Positions 55,245 through 64,000 of a stretch of 64,000 bases of DNA are shown here, in pieces (the first letter of the stretch is position 1; each line of letters begins with the position of its first letter). A program made the position numbers and the translations under genes. Source of the DNA: Alicyclobacillus sp. SO9 (GTDB lineage: Bacteria; Bacillota; Bacilli; Alicyclobacillales; Alicyclobacillaceae); contig NZ_CP066339.1 of the NCBI RefSeq assembly GCF_016406125.1, positions 2,852,001 through 2,916,000 on the forward strand, written 5' to 3'. The notes beneath the pieces were generated by a model. The model was given only the letters and a program-made list of their open reading frames with translations, had not been told where the DNA came from and did not search any database.

Positions 55245-56078
55245 CTATCGCGGCGCTGTTAATAGAACGTCGACGTCCACCGTCTGAATGCACTCTTGTA
55301 TTTCTTCTTCCGTTGCATTCATCCAAGAGTGCAGAACCTCAGCCATCCTATCGCCGTTTCCTGTGGTGAAGTAACGGTTGGGGCCAAGACGATGCTCACA
55401 GAGTCCCGCCTGTTCAAGAAGCAGTCGGTGAACTTCCAGAGCTGTCTCATCTGCGGACGAAATAAGTCGTACTGACGGACCAAGAACCTTTGCAATGGGC
55501 TGTTCAAGCAACGGGTAATGTGTGCACCCGAGAATCAGTGTATCAATTTCTAACGCACGAAGCGGCTCTAGCGAATTGTGCACAATCGATTCTACCTCTT
55601 GTCCAGAACATTTGCCCTGCTCAACCAAAGGAACAAAGGCTGGACAGCCAAGACTATAAACGCTAATGTTTGGATCAGCAGCGTGAACTGCCAACTCATA
55701 TGCCCCACTGGCAATGGTGACAGTCGTGCCGATGACACCCACGCGCCCACTCTCCGTCTCCTTTGCAGCAGCTCTCGACCCTGGCTGAATTACACCTATA
55801 ATCGGTATGTCGAAGCGACGCCTCAGTTCTGGCAAGGCTGTAGCCGTGGCCGTGTTACAGGCCACGACGATCATCTTTACGCCAAGTTGCAGCAGATACT
55901 CCACTATTTGAACAGAAAATTCTGTAACTTCCTTGCCGTTTCGATTTCCATAGGGACACCTTGCCATATCCCCAAAATAAAAGATCTGCTCGTTCGGCAA
56001 GGTCTTTGCAATGGCTGACGCGACAGTTAGCCCGCCAACCCCAGAGTCAAAGATGCCGATTGGCAAGTCATGCTGCAC
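55245..56078 (-). CDS. murI: Glutamate racemase
   Basis: Makes D-glutamate for peptidoglycan. About 277 residues. Substrate and catalytic motifs: GIFDSGVGGLTVA near 9-21, VACNTATA with the first catalytic Cys, LGCTHYPLL with the second. GTG 56078 with GGGGGAG 6 bases upstream is chosen over the longer frame from 56144. Position after the MarR gene equals racE in B. subtilis, but gerM and rph, which follow there, are missing. Confidence 0.96.
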   Translation of the reverse strand: MQHDLPIGIFDSGVGGLTVASAIAKTLPNEQIFYFGDMARCPYGNRNGKEVTEFSVQIVEYLLQLGVKMIVVACNTATATALPELRRRFDIPIIGVIQPGSRAAAKETESGRVGVIGTTVTIASGAYELAVHAADPNISVYSLGCPAFVPLVEQGKCSGQEVESIVHNSLEPLRALEIDTLILGCTHYPLLEQPIAKVLGPSVRLISSADETALEVHRLLLEQAGLCEHRLGPNRYFTTGNGDRMAEVLHSWMNATEEEIQECIQTVDVDVLLTAPR

Positions 56079-56145
56079 ACTAATCTCCCCCAACTCTTTA
56101 TCAAACAAAAGCCGAGCGTTACGCATTCTGCGCAACGCGTGCACC

Positions 56146-56580
56146 TTACCCCATCATCGCGGTTAGGAGTTCCAGCGCGTGGAGGATCTCCTTCTTTTCG
56201 TCAAGACTCAAAGATTCCAACACAGCATCTAAATAGGCGCGACGTGCATCCAAGACTTCTTCAATGAGGTGTGCACCCGCAGGCAGCATTTTCACATGTA
56301 CGACTCTGCGGTCATCCTGGCTGCGTTGTCGAACAACGAAGCCAGCTGCAACGAGGCGGTCAACGAGATCGGTCGTTGTACTATAAGCAAGAAAGAGACG
56401 GTTGCTCAGGTCTCCAATGGTCAACTCCCCTTCTTTATGCAAGATGAGGAGGGCGTCGAATTGAGGCGGGGTAATACCGTATTGTTCCAACAAGGTACGA
56501 CCGCGGCGGCGAACAGTTCTGGCAATCTGACGCAGTTTTTGCTCCATATCTACTACACATTCCGGAATTTCCGGTTTCAT
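56146..56580 (-). CDS. MarR-family transcriptional regulator (YsmB-like)
   Basis: 144 residues with the winged-helix core at about 30-105 (ITPPQFDALLILHKEGELTI region, recognition helix LAYSTTTDLVDRLV, wing RQRSQDDRRVVHV) between dimerisation helices. Ligand and target unknown. ATG 56580 has GAGGTG 6 bases upstream. Lies 67 bases before murI and follows gerE, the place of ysmB in B. subtilis. Confidence 0.92.
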   Translation of the reverse strand: MKPEIPECVVDMEQKLRQIARTVRRRGRTLLEQYGITPPQFDALLILHKEGELTIGDLSNRLFLAYSTTTDLVDRLVAAGFVVRQRSQDDRRVVHVKMLPAGAHLIEEVLDARRAYLDAVLESLSLDEKKEILHALELLTAMMG

Positions 56581-56683
56581 GTATTGCACCTCATTCAGGG
56601 AGATTCTCAAAAATTGTAGCACCCTCCCCGAGGACCGTCAACGCTGAAGCCTAGCCTAGCCGTCTCATCCATCATCTCCGTCG

Positions 56684-56911
56684 TCAAATTGCCAGTTCTC
56701 CCAGTCGCACTAGTTCGACTACTGCTTGAGAACGACCCTTGACATTTAGTTTCTTCATTACATTAGAGATATGGTTCCGGACCGTTTTCTCGCTGACAAA
56801 CAATTGTGCCGCAATCTCTTTCGTCGTCTTATCTTGAACCAGTAGTTCAAAAACTTCCCGTTCGCGATTGGTAAGCAGTGACTTGACTCGCATGTCTTTC
56901 TCTAAGGACAT
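56684..56911 (-). CDS. gerE: LuxR-type regulator of late spore-coat genes, GerE
   Basis: Small DNA-binding regulator acting in the mother cell with sigma-K. 75 residues, essentially a single helix-turn-helix: LTNREREVFELL, KEIAAQLFVSEKTVRNHISN and LNVKGRSQAVVELV, the full GerE pattern with the conserved length (74 in B. subtilis). ATG with AAGGAGGG upstream and a sigma-K-like promoter. Confidence 0.95.
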   Translation of the reverse strand: MSLEKDMRVKSLLTNREREVFELLVQDKTTKEIAAQLFVSEKTVRNHISNVMKKLNVKGRSQAVVELVRLGELAI

Positions 56912-56963
56912 TCTCTTATCCCTCCTTGTTGTGAAGGTTCACAAGTACGGGATACAGTCAGGT

Positions 56964-56991
56964 TATCGTATGTAAAGGCGGCAATGAGCGT
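56964..56991 (-). promoter_or_regulatory. Sigma-K-like promoter of gerE
   Basis: Minus strand: AC (56990-56991), 17-base spacer, CATACGATA (56964-56972), which fits the sigma-K pattern AC-N16/17-CATANNNTA. It lies about 53 bases before the gerE start and overlaps the start of the divergent J-domain gene. gerE is sigma-K dependent in B. subtilis. Confidence 0.65.
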
Positions 56992-57766
56992 TCCGCCTTC
57001 AGGAGAACATAGGCAGTTACAACAGAATGTTGTATTGTTAAGACAGGTAGAAATGAAGGAGTTGACTGAGGAAGTGGCATCGAACGTCCATGCATTGCAG
57101 ACTCAGAGCCTTATTTTGCGACGGTGTAGCACCTGCAAAAGAATCAACAGGGTGCCCTTTCAACACGCCACGACCGCCCGTTGCGGAATCTGTGCAGGGG
57201 AACTGAGCCTATCCTACTACGACATTCTCGGGGTTGTGCAGTCTGCGGGTCCCGATGAGATTAAAAAGGCCTTTCACGGTGCTGTGCAAAAATGGCATCC
57301 TGACAAACGCCGAGACAATGACTCGCGCCAACAGCACTTTCAACGAATTGTCGCAGCCTATCAAACCCTCAGGGACCCGCAGCGCAGAGATTCTTATGAT
57401 AAAAATGAAGTGATCCGCATTCACGTTCACATACAGCAGACCGACACACGCTCTTCGGCAAAAGCTGCCGCGTCACCATCGAGTTCAGAAAATCAGACGG
57501 CCAGACATGACAGTTCTCCATCTACAAGCACGCATCCGAATCCAGCCCCGAGTACGGAACCGACCACCTCGTCCCGCACCCAAATTGACGCCACGCGACA
57601 AACAGTCCACTTGGTGGCAACAACGTCCATCATGCTCCTCGGAGTGATTTTATGGGCACTTTTTCAAAGGACCTCAACCAATTCAAATCCTTTGCTGTTA
57701 TGGATAGCCATTGCAACTGGGTTGTTTGGAGTGGGAAAATTCCTATTTCTTTTGTCTGACCGCTAA
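56984..57766 (+). CDS. Membrane-anchored J-domain protein with zinc ribbon, unknown role
   Basis: 260 residues on the plus strand. Order: helical N-terminus, a four-cysteine zinc ribbon (C48, C51, C67, C70), a J domain at about 77-142 with the HPD motif at 105-107, a Ser/Thr/Pro-rich linker, and two membrane helices at about 200-222 and 232-256. Expected to stimulate a DnaK-type chaperone at the membrane. ATG 56984 has AAAGGCGG upstream; a later ATG at 57053 is possible. Divergent from gerE with 72 bases between. Not in the B. subtilis cluster. Confidence 0.82.
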   Translation: MSVPPSGEHRQLQQNVVLLRQVEMKELTEEVASNVHALQTQSLILRRCSTCKRINRVPFQHATTARCGICAGELSLSYYDILGVVQSAGPDEIKKAFHGAVQKWHPDKRRDNDSRQQHFQRIVAAYQTLRDPQRRDSYDKNEVIRIHVHIQQTDTRSSAKAAASPSSSENQTARHDSSPSTSTHPNPAPSTEPTTSSRTQIDATRQTVHLVATTSIMLLGVILWALFQRTSTNSNPLLLWIAIATGLFGVGKFLFLLSDR

Positions 57767-58389
57767 AGCAGGTGATTTTCCTGCAGCAATTGTTGTTCGG
57801 CAGGGGTCAGTTGGCCCTCTAACTGCTTAAACGCCTGCTGTAACAGCGAGACGTCTACCGGGCCAAACGGCTTATTTCCAGCCAAATGCGTCGCCACCCA
57901 AGCCTCGTCAGATGGTGTGAGATACTTGTGTGCGGTGGTCATGAGTACGATTTGAGCCTGCCGCTCGCTGCCCTGAGTCAAAGCCTGTTCAATGTTGTTC
58001 CAGTCGGCTGGTGTTAAAGAATGTACCAGCTTGTCTGTGATTTCAAGAAACCGCTTTGTATCTGCTGCTGACCAGTTTTTCACAATACTACTGTCCGACG
58101 GAGCACCAGATGAAATGGGCGCAGCCGTCGTATGCACACCATGTACGGTTGAGTTTTGACTTGATGCTGCTGCAGGAGCAGTTCCGTGATTTGCAACAGA
58201 CCGACCCGCTTTCAACACGCCTGCTGACGTTTGACCTGGGGACTGAAATACTTGTTGCAGATTCTGGTTCATTATCTTCGCAGCCGTACTACGTATCTGT
58301 AGACTTCGGTTATGAATTATGGTAGCAGCAGTTGAAACTGTCACAACCGTGACAGCCGCCACTAGAACGGCTTCCACTATCTTTTTCAT
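57763..58389 (-). CDS. Exported or membrane-anchored repeat protein, unknown function
   Basis: About 208 residues: basic start MKKIVEA, hydrophobic helix at about 4-26, a Ser/Thr/Ala-rich linker (about 50-100), then a helical domain with three units that each begin LTP followed by Ala/Ser and Asp/Glu (residues 125, 157 and 194). A weaker fourth unit may start at WSAAD near 106. ATG 58389 with AGAGGTGA 8 bases upstream; a GTG 4 codons earlier is too close to it. Convergent with the J-domain gene, overlapping it by 4 bases. No family recognised. Confidence 0.72.
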   Translation of the reverse strand: MKKIVEAVLVAAVTVVTVSTAATIIHNRSLQIRSTAAKIMNQNLQQVFQSPGQTSAGVLKAGRSVANHGTAPAAASSQNSTVHGVHTTAAPISSGAPSDSSIVKNWSAADTKRFLEITDKLVHSLTPADWNNIEQALTQGSERQAQIVLMTTAHKYLTPSDEAWVATHLAGNKPFGPVDVSLLQQAFKQLEGQLTPAEQQLLQENHLL

Positions 58390-58491
58390 GCAACTGTTCA
58401 CCTCTCATCCATCTCTCAGTATGACCACAAATAATATGGTTAAAACAAGGGATGTCATCGGCGCACAGCGAATCTCAGATGAGGTCAAACA

Positions 58492-58564
58492 ACAAAAAGA
58501 CTGTCCCAAGCTGCCGCACTGAACTTTGCGTCAAAGCAAATGTTCCGCGGCAGATGAGACAGTC
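58492..58564 (-). terminator. Long intrinsic terminator after sdhB
   Basis: Minus strand: GGACTGTC...CTGCCGC pairs with GCGGCAG...GACAGTC across a loop that contains a smaller hairpin TTTGC / GCAAA, and is followed by TTTTTGTTGTTTG. It ends the sdhCAB transcript. Confidence 0.8.
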
Positions 58565-58604
58565 CATTCGTTTCAGTCTTTCACACGCTAAAAGTCACGA
58601 GACT

Positions 58605-59369
58605 TTACTTCTTTAGCCAAGACCCAATGGCGTGGTACGTTACTTGGCGGTTCATCGCAGCAATCGAGGTCGTCAGTGGGATACCCTTAGGACACACTTG
58701 CACACAGTTCTGCGCATTACCGCACTCATGAATCCCGCCTTCTCCAGCCAAGGCTTCCAAGCGCTCTTCCTTATGCATGGCACCCGTAGGGTGCGCATTA
58801 AACAACCTGGCCTGCGATAAAGCAAACGGCCCAATGAAGGAAGTCCTGTCATTCACATTGGGACACGCCTCGACACAAGCTCCACATGTAAAACACCTTG
58901 ACAGTTCATAAGCCCACTGCCGGTCTTTTTCCGGCATTCTGGGCCCTGGGCCCAAGTCATAGGTGCCGTCTATGGGAATCCAGGCCTTAATCTTCTTAAG
59001 TGCGTCGAACATTCGACTGCGATCGACGACCAAGTCTCTGACAACAGGAAATGTCCGAGCAGGCTTTAACCGAATCGGCTGCTCTAATGTATCCACCAAG
59101 GCTGTACAGGCCTGTCTGGGCTTTCCGTTAATCACCATGGTACAGGCTCCGCAAATTTCCTCCAAACAGTTCATCTCCCACGTCACGGGAGCCACTGTTT
59201 CACCTTTCTTATTCACGGGATTGCGCTGTATTTCCATGAGACAAGCAATCACGTTCATCCCAGGACTATAGGGAACCTCAAACTCATCTTTGTATGTCGG
59301 CGAATTTGGATTGTCCTGCCGTTCGATTATCAGTTGCACGGTTTTTGTTGCTGTCGAAGACTCTGCCAT
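58605..59369 (-). CDS. sdhB: Succinate dehydrogenase iron-sulfur subunit
   Basis: Carries electrons from the flavoprotein to menaquinone in complex II. 254 residues. [2Fe-2S] ligands in CLEEICGACTM and a Cys in RQACTA; [4Fe-4S]/[3Fe-4S] ligands in CFTCGACVEACPN and NCVQVCPKGIP. ATG overlaps the sdhA TGA by one base. Last gene of sdhCAB. Confidence 0.98.
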   Translation of the reverse strand: MAESSTATKTVQLIIERQDNPNSPTYKDEFEVPYSPGMNVIACLMEIQRNPVNKKGETVAPVTWEMNCLEEICGACTMVINGKPRQACTALVDTLEQPIRLKPARTFPVVRDLVVDRSRMFDALKKIKAWIPIDGTYDLGPGPRMPEKDRQWAYELSRCFTCGACVEACPNVNDRTSFIGPFALSQARLFNAHPTGAMHKEERLEALAGEGGIHECGNAQNCVQVCPKGIPLTTSIAAMNRQVTYHAIGSWLKK

Positions 59370-61126
59370 CAGGAAGTCGCCTCCTTGTTTACAGCGTAGT
59401 TTCGTAAACGGGGTTTTATCAAAGACACGTCAACATCTTCGTACTCGAGCAAGGGGCCGTCCTTTGTCCAGGAAGCCTTGGTCGTCTTCAACCAGTTCTC
59501 GTCGTCTCGGTTCGGAAAGTCTGGTTTGTAGTGTGCTCCGCGACTCTCATCTCGAGCCAACGCACCGAGTGTAATGACACGAGCCAACTCAAGCATGTTC
59601 CACAGTTGCCGAGTAAACGGGGCCATTTGGTTCTCCCAGCGAGATTTATCTACGAGGCCGATGTTTTTGTAGCGCTCCATCAGTTCCTGAATTTTTTCAT
59701 CGGCTTCTTTCAATTTGTTGTTGTAACGCACAACGGTCACGTTGTCTGTCATAATCTTGCCAAGTTCGCGATGCAGTTGATAGGGGTTTTCGTCCCCGTC
59801 CATCTTGAGAATACCCTCGAATTTATCTTCTTGCTCTTTGCGACATCCTTCAAACACCTCATCAGAGATATCTGCAGCAGCAGTTTTCAGGCCCGAAGCA
59901 TACTTCACGGCATTAGGTCCAGCCACCATTCCATCATAAATGCAGGAAAGCAAAGAGTTGGCACCTAGACGATTGGCACCATGGTACTGATATTCTGCTT
60001 CACCAGCCGCAAACAAACCTGGGATGTTCGTTTGCTGATTAATATCCACCCAGAGGCCACCCATACTGTAGTGCATCCCGGGGAAAATTCTCATCGGTAC
60101 CTTACGTGGGTCATCGCCAACAAATTTTTCGTAGATATCCAGAATGTTTCCCAACTTCACGTTCAATACGTCTGCGGGAATGTGTGACAAGTCCAAGTAG
60201 ACCTGATTTTCGCCGTCAACGCCTAATCCCATTTCCACACATACTTTGAAAATAGCCTGTGTTGCAACGTCACGGGGTACCAGGTTTCCGTATTCAGGAT
60301 ACATCTCTTCAAGGAAGTACCAAGGCTTCCCATCCTTATACGTCCACACTCGACCGCCTTCACCACGTGCGGATTCCGACATCAGCCTGAGTTTATCGTC
60401 CCCTGGGATGGCAGTGGGATGGACCTGAATGAACTCACCATTGGCATAATAGACACCTTGTTGATATAAGGCAGACGCGGCTGTACCGGTATTAATCATT
60501 GAATTTGTACTTTTACCGAAAATCATACCAATGCCGCCAGTGGCCATTATCACAGCATCTCCGCGAAAGGAATGTATCTCCATCGACCGGAGTTCCTGAG
60601 CTGTAATGCCCCGGCATGTCCCCTCGTCATCTAAGACCGCACTGAGAAAATCCCAACCTTCATATTTGGTCACAAGCCCCTGTGTCTCATAGCGGCGCAC
60701 CTGCTCATCAAGCGCGTACACTAATTGCTGACCTGTGGATGCTCCGGCAAACGCTGTACGGTGATGTTTCGTCCCGCCAAACCGACGGAAGTCAAGGAGG
60801 CCTTCTGGTGTTCTGTTAAACATGACGCCCATTCTGTCCATCAAGTGAATAATTCCAGGCGCGGCCTCGCACATAGCCAGAACCTGTGTCTGATTGGCAA
60901 GGAAGTCTCCACCGTAAATTGTATCGTCAAAGTGCTCCCACGGAGAGTCTCCTTCCCCCTTCGTGTTTACAGCTCCGTTAATACCGCCTTGCGCACAGAC
61001 GGAATGAGACCTCTTCACGGGTACAAGCGAGAACAAATCCACGTGCATTCCCGCTTCGGCTATTTTAATTGTCGACATCAGACCAGCCAGTCCGCCGCCA
61101 ACAACGATAATCCGTTGGTCACTCAT
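59369..61126 (-). CDS. sdhA: Succinate dehydrogenase flavoprotein subunit
   Basis: Oxidises succinate to fumarate with covalent FAD. 585 residues. FAD fold IIVVGGGLAGLMS at 5-17, FAD-attachment His in SVCAQGGINGA near 42-52 region with the HSVCAQGG motif, active-site residues in HPTAIPG and the MGGLWVD segment. ATG with AAGGAGG upstream; 62 bases after sdhC. B. subtilis-type enzyme by length. Confidence 0.98.
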   Translation of the reverse strand: MSDQRIIVVGGGLAGLMSTIKIAEAGMHVDLFSLVPVKRSHSVCAQGGINGAVNTKGEGDSPWEHFDDTIYGGDFLANQTQVLAMCEAAPGIIHLMDRMGVMFNRTPEGLLDFRRFGGTKHHRTAFAGASTGQQLVYALDEQVRRYETQGLVTKYEGWDFLSAVLDDEGTCRGITAQELRSMEIHSFRGDAVIMATGGIGMIFGKSTNSMINTGTAASALYQQGVYYANGEFIQVHPTAIPGDDKLRLMSESARGEGGRVWTYKDGKPWYFLEEMYPEYGNLVPRDVATQAIFKVCVEMGLGVDGENQVYLDLSHIPADVLNVKLGNILDIYEKFVGDDPRKVPMRIFPGMHYSMGGLWVDINQQTNIPGLFAAGEAEYQYHGANRLGANSLLSCIYDGMVAGPNAVKYASGLKTAAADISDEVFEGCRKEQEDKFEGILKMDGDENPYQLHRELGKIMTDNVTVVRYNNKLKEADEKIQELMERYKNIGLVDKSRWENQMAPFTRQLWNMLELARVITLGALARDESRGAHYKPDFPNRDDENWLKTTKASWTKDGPLLEYEDVDVSLIKPRLRNYAVNKEATS

Positions 61127-61188
61127 GTTGCTGCCTCCTTTGCGGCCCTATCAAAAATCTCCTGCGTCAGATTCCCGTCACAAGTTCA

Positions 61189-61815
61189 TCAAGCAACAGG
61201 TGTACTTGCCAAAGCGTACAGGGCTGCAATACCTATTCCTGCCAAAGCCACAAAAACAACGACCATCGTGTACGCAGAGACGCGCTGTGCTCTGGCGCCT
61301 ACCGTGATGCCCCAGTGAATCAGAAACGACCACAGCCCGTTTGAAAAGTGGAACGTCGCTGCAACCACACCAATAATCATAAACCAGTAGTATGCCGGGT
61401 CTGCGTTGAGCAGATTGTGCATCATTGCAAAAGTCGGTGCTTTACCCGAAAAACGGGTTGTCCACAAATGGAACACAACAAAAATGAACGTGATGACACC
61501 TGTCATGCGTTGCAGGACAAACATCACATTTCTCGTCCATGAGTATTGTCCTGCGTTATACCCGGATGTAAACGCTACATACAAGCCGTATACGCCGTGG
61601 TAAGTCAGCGGAACAAAAATGAAAAAGAACTCCACAAAATGTAGAAACGGTATCTGTTGAATCGTCCGAACAGCGTTGTTATACGCGGACGGGCCGTCGG
61701 TTGCGGTTGCGTTGGTAAAGAGGTGTTCGAGTAGAAACAGGCCTACCGGAATCACCCCTGCCAACGTATGTAGTCGACGAAAGACAAACTCTGAATGATT
61801 TTCCGTCTGTGCCAC
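61189..61815 (-). CDS. sdhC: Succinate dehydrogenase cytochrome b558 subunit
   Basis: Membrane anchor with haem groups and the quinone site. About 208 residues with five membrane helices; haem-ligand histidines lie in HTLAGVIPVG, LHFVEF, LTYHGVYG and ATFHFSNGLW. Fits the single-anchor, dihaem type of Gram-positives. The frame opens at 61863; GTG 61815 with AGGGAGG 7 bases upstream is chosen. First gene of sdhCAB. Confidence 0.95.
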   Translation of the reverse strand: MAQTENHSEFVFRRLHTLAGVIPVGLFLLEHLFTNATATDGPSAYNNAVRTIQQIPFLHFVEFFFIFVPLTYHGVYGLYVAFTSGYNAGQYSWTRNVMFVLQRMTGVITFIFVVFHLWTTRFSGKAPTFAMMHNLLNADPAYYWFMIIGVVAATFHFSNGLWSFLIHWGITVGARAQRVSAYTMVVVFVALAGIGIAALYALASTPVA

Positions 61816-62212
61816 GCATTTGCCTCCCTTCAGAAAATGACTCCCGAAGCTACCCTCGGACATATGTAAGGGCAGTCTCGTATGACTGCCTGCCGAAACG
61901 GGTCCTTCATTTGTCTAACACTCACAAATTTTAATGATTGTCCAAAGATACGTCAAGAAAGTTTGTCGACTTCATACAACAAGTTTCGCAATTCTTTTGG
62001 ACTGAGATCATGCCAGACAGAGTGACAGACGCATTCTGAGCACAGACTCGATACGTCCGTTTTGCAGTCAGAATGCGCCCTCGATGCCAGTTGTTAACCG
62101 TGCCTCCACTTTCAAGACCCGGACAATGTCCTCAAAACAGGCGGCTTACTGATGAAAAAGTCTATCCTCTGGTTTCATGGGAAGCACGTGTTGTAACACA
62201 AGTGACTATTTC
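61816..62212. other. 397-base gap between uvrC and sdhC
   Basis: Contains the sdh promoter and leader, including a perfect hairpin GGCAGTC / GACTGCC at 61871-61890 near the sdhC start. The part next to uvrC (about 61990-62212) shows no gene and no clear terminator; an imperfect palindrome CACGTGTTGTAACACAAGTG is at 62186-62205, without a T tract. Confidence 0.5.
61928..61956 (-). promoter_or_regulatory. Sigma-A promoter of sdhCAB
   Basis: Minus strand TTGACG (61951-61956), 17-base spacer, TAAAAT (61928-61933): five of six bases match in each hexamer with ideal spacing. The transcript would have a leader of about 105 bases with a hairpin. Confidence 0.8.
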
Positions 62213-63985
62213 TCATAGAGATTCTTGAATTGTACGGGCTAGTTTTTCCCCAATCCCTATCTCTTTAAACGCATCAACATCAGCGGACTTTATGGCGTTG
62301 ACGGATTTGAAATGTTTCAACAGTTTTTTCTTTCGCCCTGGCCCGATTCCTGGAATGTCATCGAGAACGGACCCAAGCCCTGTTTTTTTCCGGGTTTGCC
62401 GGTGAAACGTCACAGCAAAACGGTGGACTTCGTCCTGAATTCTCTCTAAGAGATAGAACGCAGGTGAATGACGTTCGATTCTCACAGGTTGATCCTCGTC
62501 TTTAAAGAATAGTTGACTCGTTCTGTGCCGGTCGTCCTTTGCTAAACCACAAACAGGAATATCTAAATCCAATTCGTTTTCGAGAATGTCCATGGCAGCC
62601 GAAAGCTGACCTTTGCCGCCATCAATCACGATTAAATCTGGCAAAGGCAGGTGTTCCCGCAGGGCTCGCAAGTAGCGTCTGCGAATCACTTCCCGCATGG
62701 ATTCATAATCATCTGGACCCTGAACAGTCTTAATCTTGTACTTTCTGTACTGGTTCTTAGCAGGCTTCCCGTCAATAAAACAAACCATCGCAGCTACAGC
62801 GTCACTGCCCTGTAAATTGGAGTTGTCAAACGACTCGATGCGCCGTGGACGCTCAATGCCGAGAATATCCCCCAAAGATACGACGGCTCCGAGCGTCCGG
62901 TCCATATCCTTATCCATAAGCTGCAACTTCTCAGACAAAGCAAGCTGAGCATTCTCCACTGCCATTTGTACAAGTTTGCGCTTTTGTCCGCGCACGGGCT
63001 GTAAGCATTTTGTATCGAGCCAATCCTCCAGTGCACCGCTCGGTACACCCTCTGGCAACAGAATCTCCTTTGGAATATCCGAGTGTTGGAAATAAAACTG
63101 TTCAACGTAAGACATGAAGTCTTCTTCCGGAACGCCGTAATGCGGTACTGTCGTAACCGACCGCTCAATTAGTTTTCCCTCACGCACATAGAACACCTGC
63201 ACACAAAGGTAACCCCTGTCCGCCGCATAACCAAAGACATCCCTGTTGATTCCGTCGGTCACAGTAACCTTTTGCTGTTCCATGACTCTTCCAATATGCT
63301 GGATTAAGTCACGGTATTCTGCAGCCCGCTCAAAGTGCATTTGTTCAGATTCCTGATGCATTTTCTCTTCCAGTTCCTTTTGAACGGCCTTATGACCTCC
63401 GTTCAGGAATTGAGTGATTTCTCCAACAATATCCTTGTAGGCATCCTGAGACACTTCAAATTCACAGGGAGCCAGACATTGCCCAATATGGTAGTAAAGA
63501 CAGACTTTCTTCTTTAGTTTTCGACATTTACGCAGAGGATAGAGCCGTTCCAAAAGTCTGCGCGTCTCTGTGGCTGAACTGGCATTCGGATATGGACCAA
63601 AGTACTTGGCTTTGTCCTTTTTAATCTTTCGAACAATGTCCAAACGCGGATGTTCCTCGTTCGTAATCTTAATATACGGATACGCCTTGTCGTCTCGAAG
63701 CATGATGTTGTACTGAGGGTTGTACTGCTTAATTAGATTGCATTCCAACAGCAGCGCCTCAACGACGGTGTCTGTAACGATGTATTCGAAATCGGCAATA
63801 TTCGAGACAAGCAGTTGCGTCTTGCGGTCGTGGCTGCCGGTAAAATACGAACGGACACGGTTGCGCAAAACCTTTGCCTTACCGACATAAATCACTTCAT
63901 CAAGCCTGTTTTTCATCAGGTAAACACCTGGCTTTGCAGGCAGCAGGGCTAACTTATCCTGAATCGGTTTGACTGTCACTGACAT
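62213..63985 (-). CDS. uvrC: UvrABC excinuclease subunit C
   Basis: Makes both incisions in nucleotide excision repair. 590 residues. GIY-YIG nuclease domain at about 15-95 ([17 protein letters not shown]), UVR helix near 200-235 for UvrB contact, RNase H-like endonuclease domain ([28 protein letters not shown]) and C-terminal helix-hairpin-helix pair ([13 protein letters not shown]). ATG with AGGAG upstream. Adjacent to sdh as in B. subtilis. Confidence 0.98.
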   Translation of the reverse strand: MSVTVKPIQDKLALLPAKPGVYLMKNRLDEVIYVGKAKVLRNRVRSYFTGSHDRKTQLLVSNIADFEYIVTDTVVEALLLECNLIKQYNPQYNIMLRDDKAYPYIKITNEEHPRLDIVRKIKKDKAKYFGPYPNASSATETRRLLERLYPLRKCRKLKKKVCLYYHIGQCLAPCEFEVSQDAYKDIVGEITQFLNGGHKAVQKELEEKMHQESEQMHFERAAEYRDLIQHIGRVMEQQKVTVTDGINRDVFGYAADRGYLCVQVFYVREGKLIERSVTTVPHYGVPEEDFMSYVEQFYFQHSDIPKEILLPEGVPSGALEDWLDTKCLQPVRGQKRKLVQMAVENAQLALSEKLQLMDKDMDRTLGAVVSLGDILGIERPRRIESFDNSNLQGSDAVAAMVCFIDGKPAKNQYRKYKIKTVQGPDDYESMREVIRRRYLRALREHLPLPDLIVIDGGKGQLSAAMDILENELDLDIPVCGLAKDDRHRTSQLFFKDEDQPVRIERHSPAFYLLERIQDEVHRFAVTFHRQTRKKTGLGSVLDDIPGIGPGRKKKLLKHFKSVNAIKSADVDAFKEIGIGEKLARTIQESL

Positions 63986-64000
63986 TTCACTCCTAGAAAA

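Overview
The window looks like chromosomal core DNA of a spore-forming, naturally transformable Firmicute, with no prophage, insertion sequence or CRISPR array visible. Sporulation genes (spo0B, spoIVFA/FB, a SpoIIB-like SPOR protein, a SpoVID-like LysM protein, CotS-type proteins, gerE), a complete comG operon with its prepilin peptidase, and a gene order close to what is known from Bacillus subtilis from uvrC to obg all support Bacillales. Inserted or altered genes and the intermediate GC content make a member of the Alicyclobacillaceae or a relative the best guess, but that placement is inference. Almost every gene is on the minus strand. Exceptions are the SNF2-yqhG pair, a J-domain gene and two very small membrane-protein genes.

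Read along the minus strand from right to left, the layout is: uvrC; the sdhCAB operon with a good sigma-A promoter and a terminator; an exported repeat protein; a membrane J-domain gene on the plus strand; gerE with a sigma-K-like promoter; a MarR regulator; murI, rdgB and a ysnB-type phosphodiesterase; tRNA-Gly and tRNA-Arg; the proteostasis block tig, clpP, clpX, lonB, lonA; engB; and the haem operon hemA-X-C-D-B-L. A spore-coat cluster follows (spoVID-like, a CotS-type pseudokinase, ysxE-like) behind a sigma-E-like promoter. Then come valS with a T-box leader, folC, murC, comC, a 3D/G5 cell-wall protein, the SpoIIB-like protein, radC, mreBCD, minCD, spoIVFA/FB, rplU-prp-rpmA, spo0B, obg and an unrecognised JAMM-type protein.

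The left 13 kb holds the comGA-GG pseudopilus operon, aroK, a DnaI-like helicase loader, a divergent SNF2 helicase/yqhG pair, the glycine cleavage genes gcvT-gcvPA-gcvPB and the first codons of aroQ. In B. subtilis these genes lie at a different place from the obg cluster, so the junction next to obg is a rearrangement relative to that species.

The genes work together in several modules: shape and division-site selection (mre, min), sigma-K activation (spoIVFA/FB), spore-coat encasement (spoVID-like and CotS-type proteins), DNA uptake (comG plus comC), haem supply next to respiratory complex II, and ATP-dependent proteolysis. I did not find a clearly new multi-gene system. The best leads are two CotS-family proteins with lost catalytic residues, a ComGE pilin whose start codon falls exactly at mature position 1, a JAMM protein coupled to obg, and the SNF2-YqhG pair. 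Start codons were chosen by ribosome-binding site and family length; TTG and GTG starts are common here.
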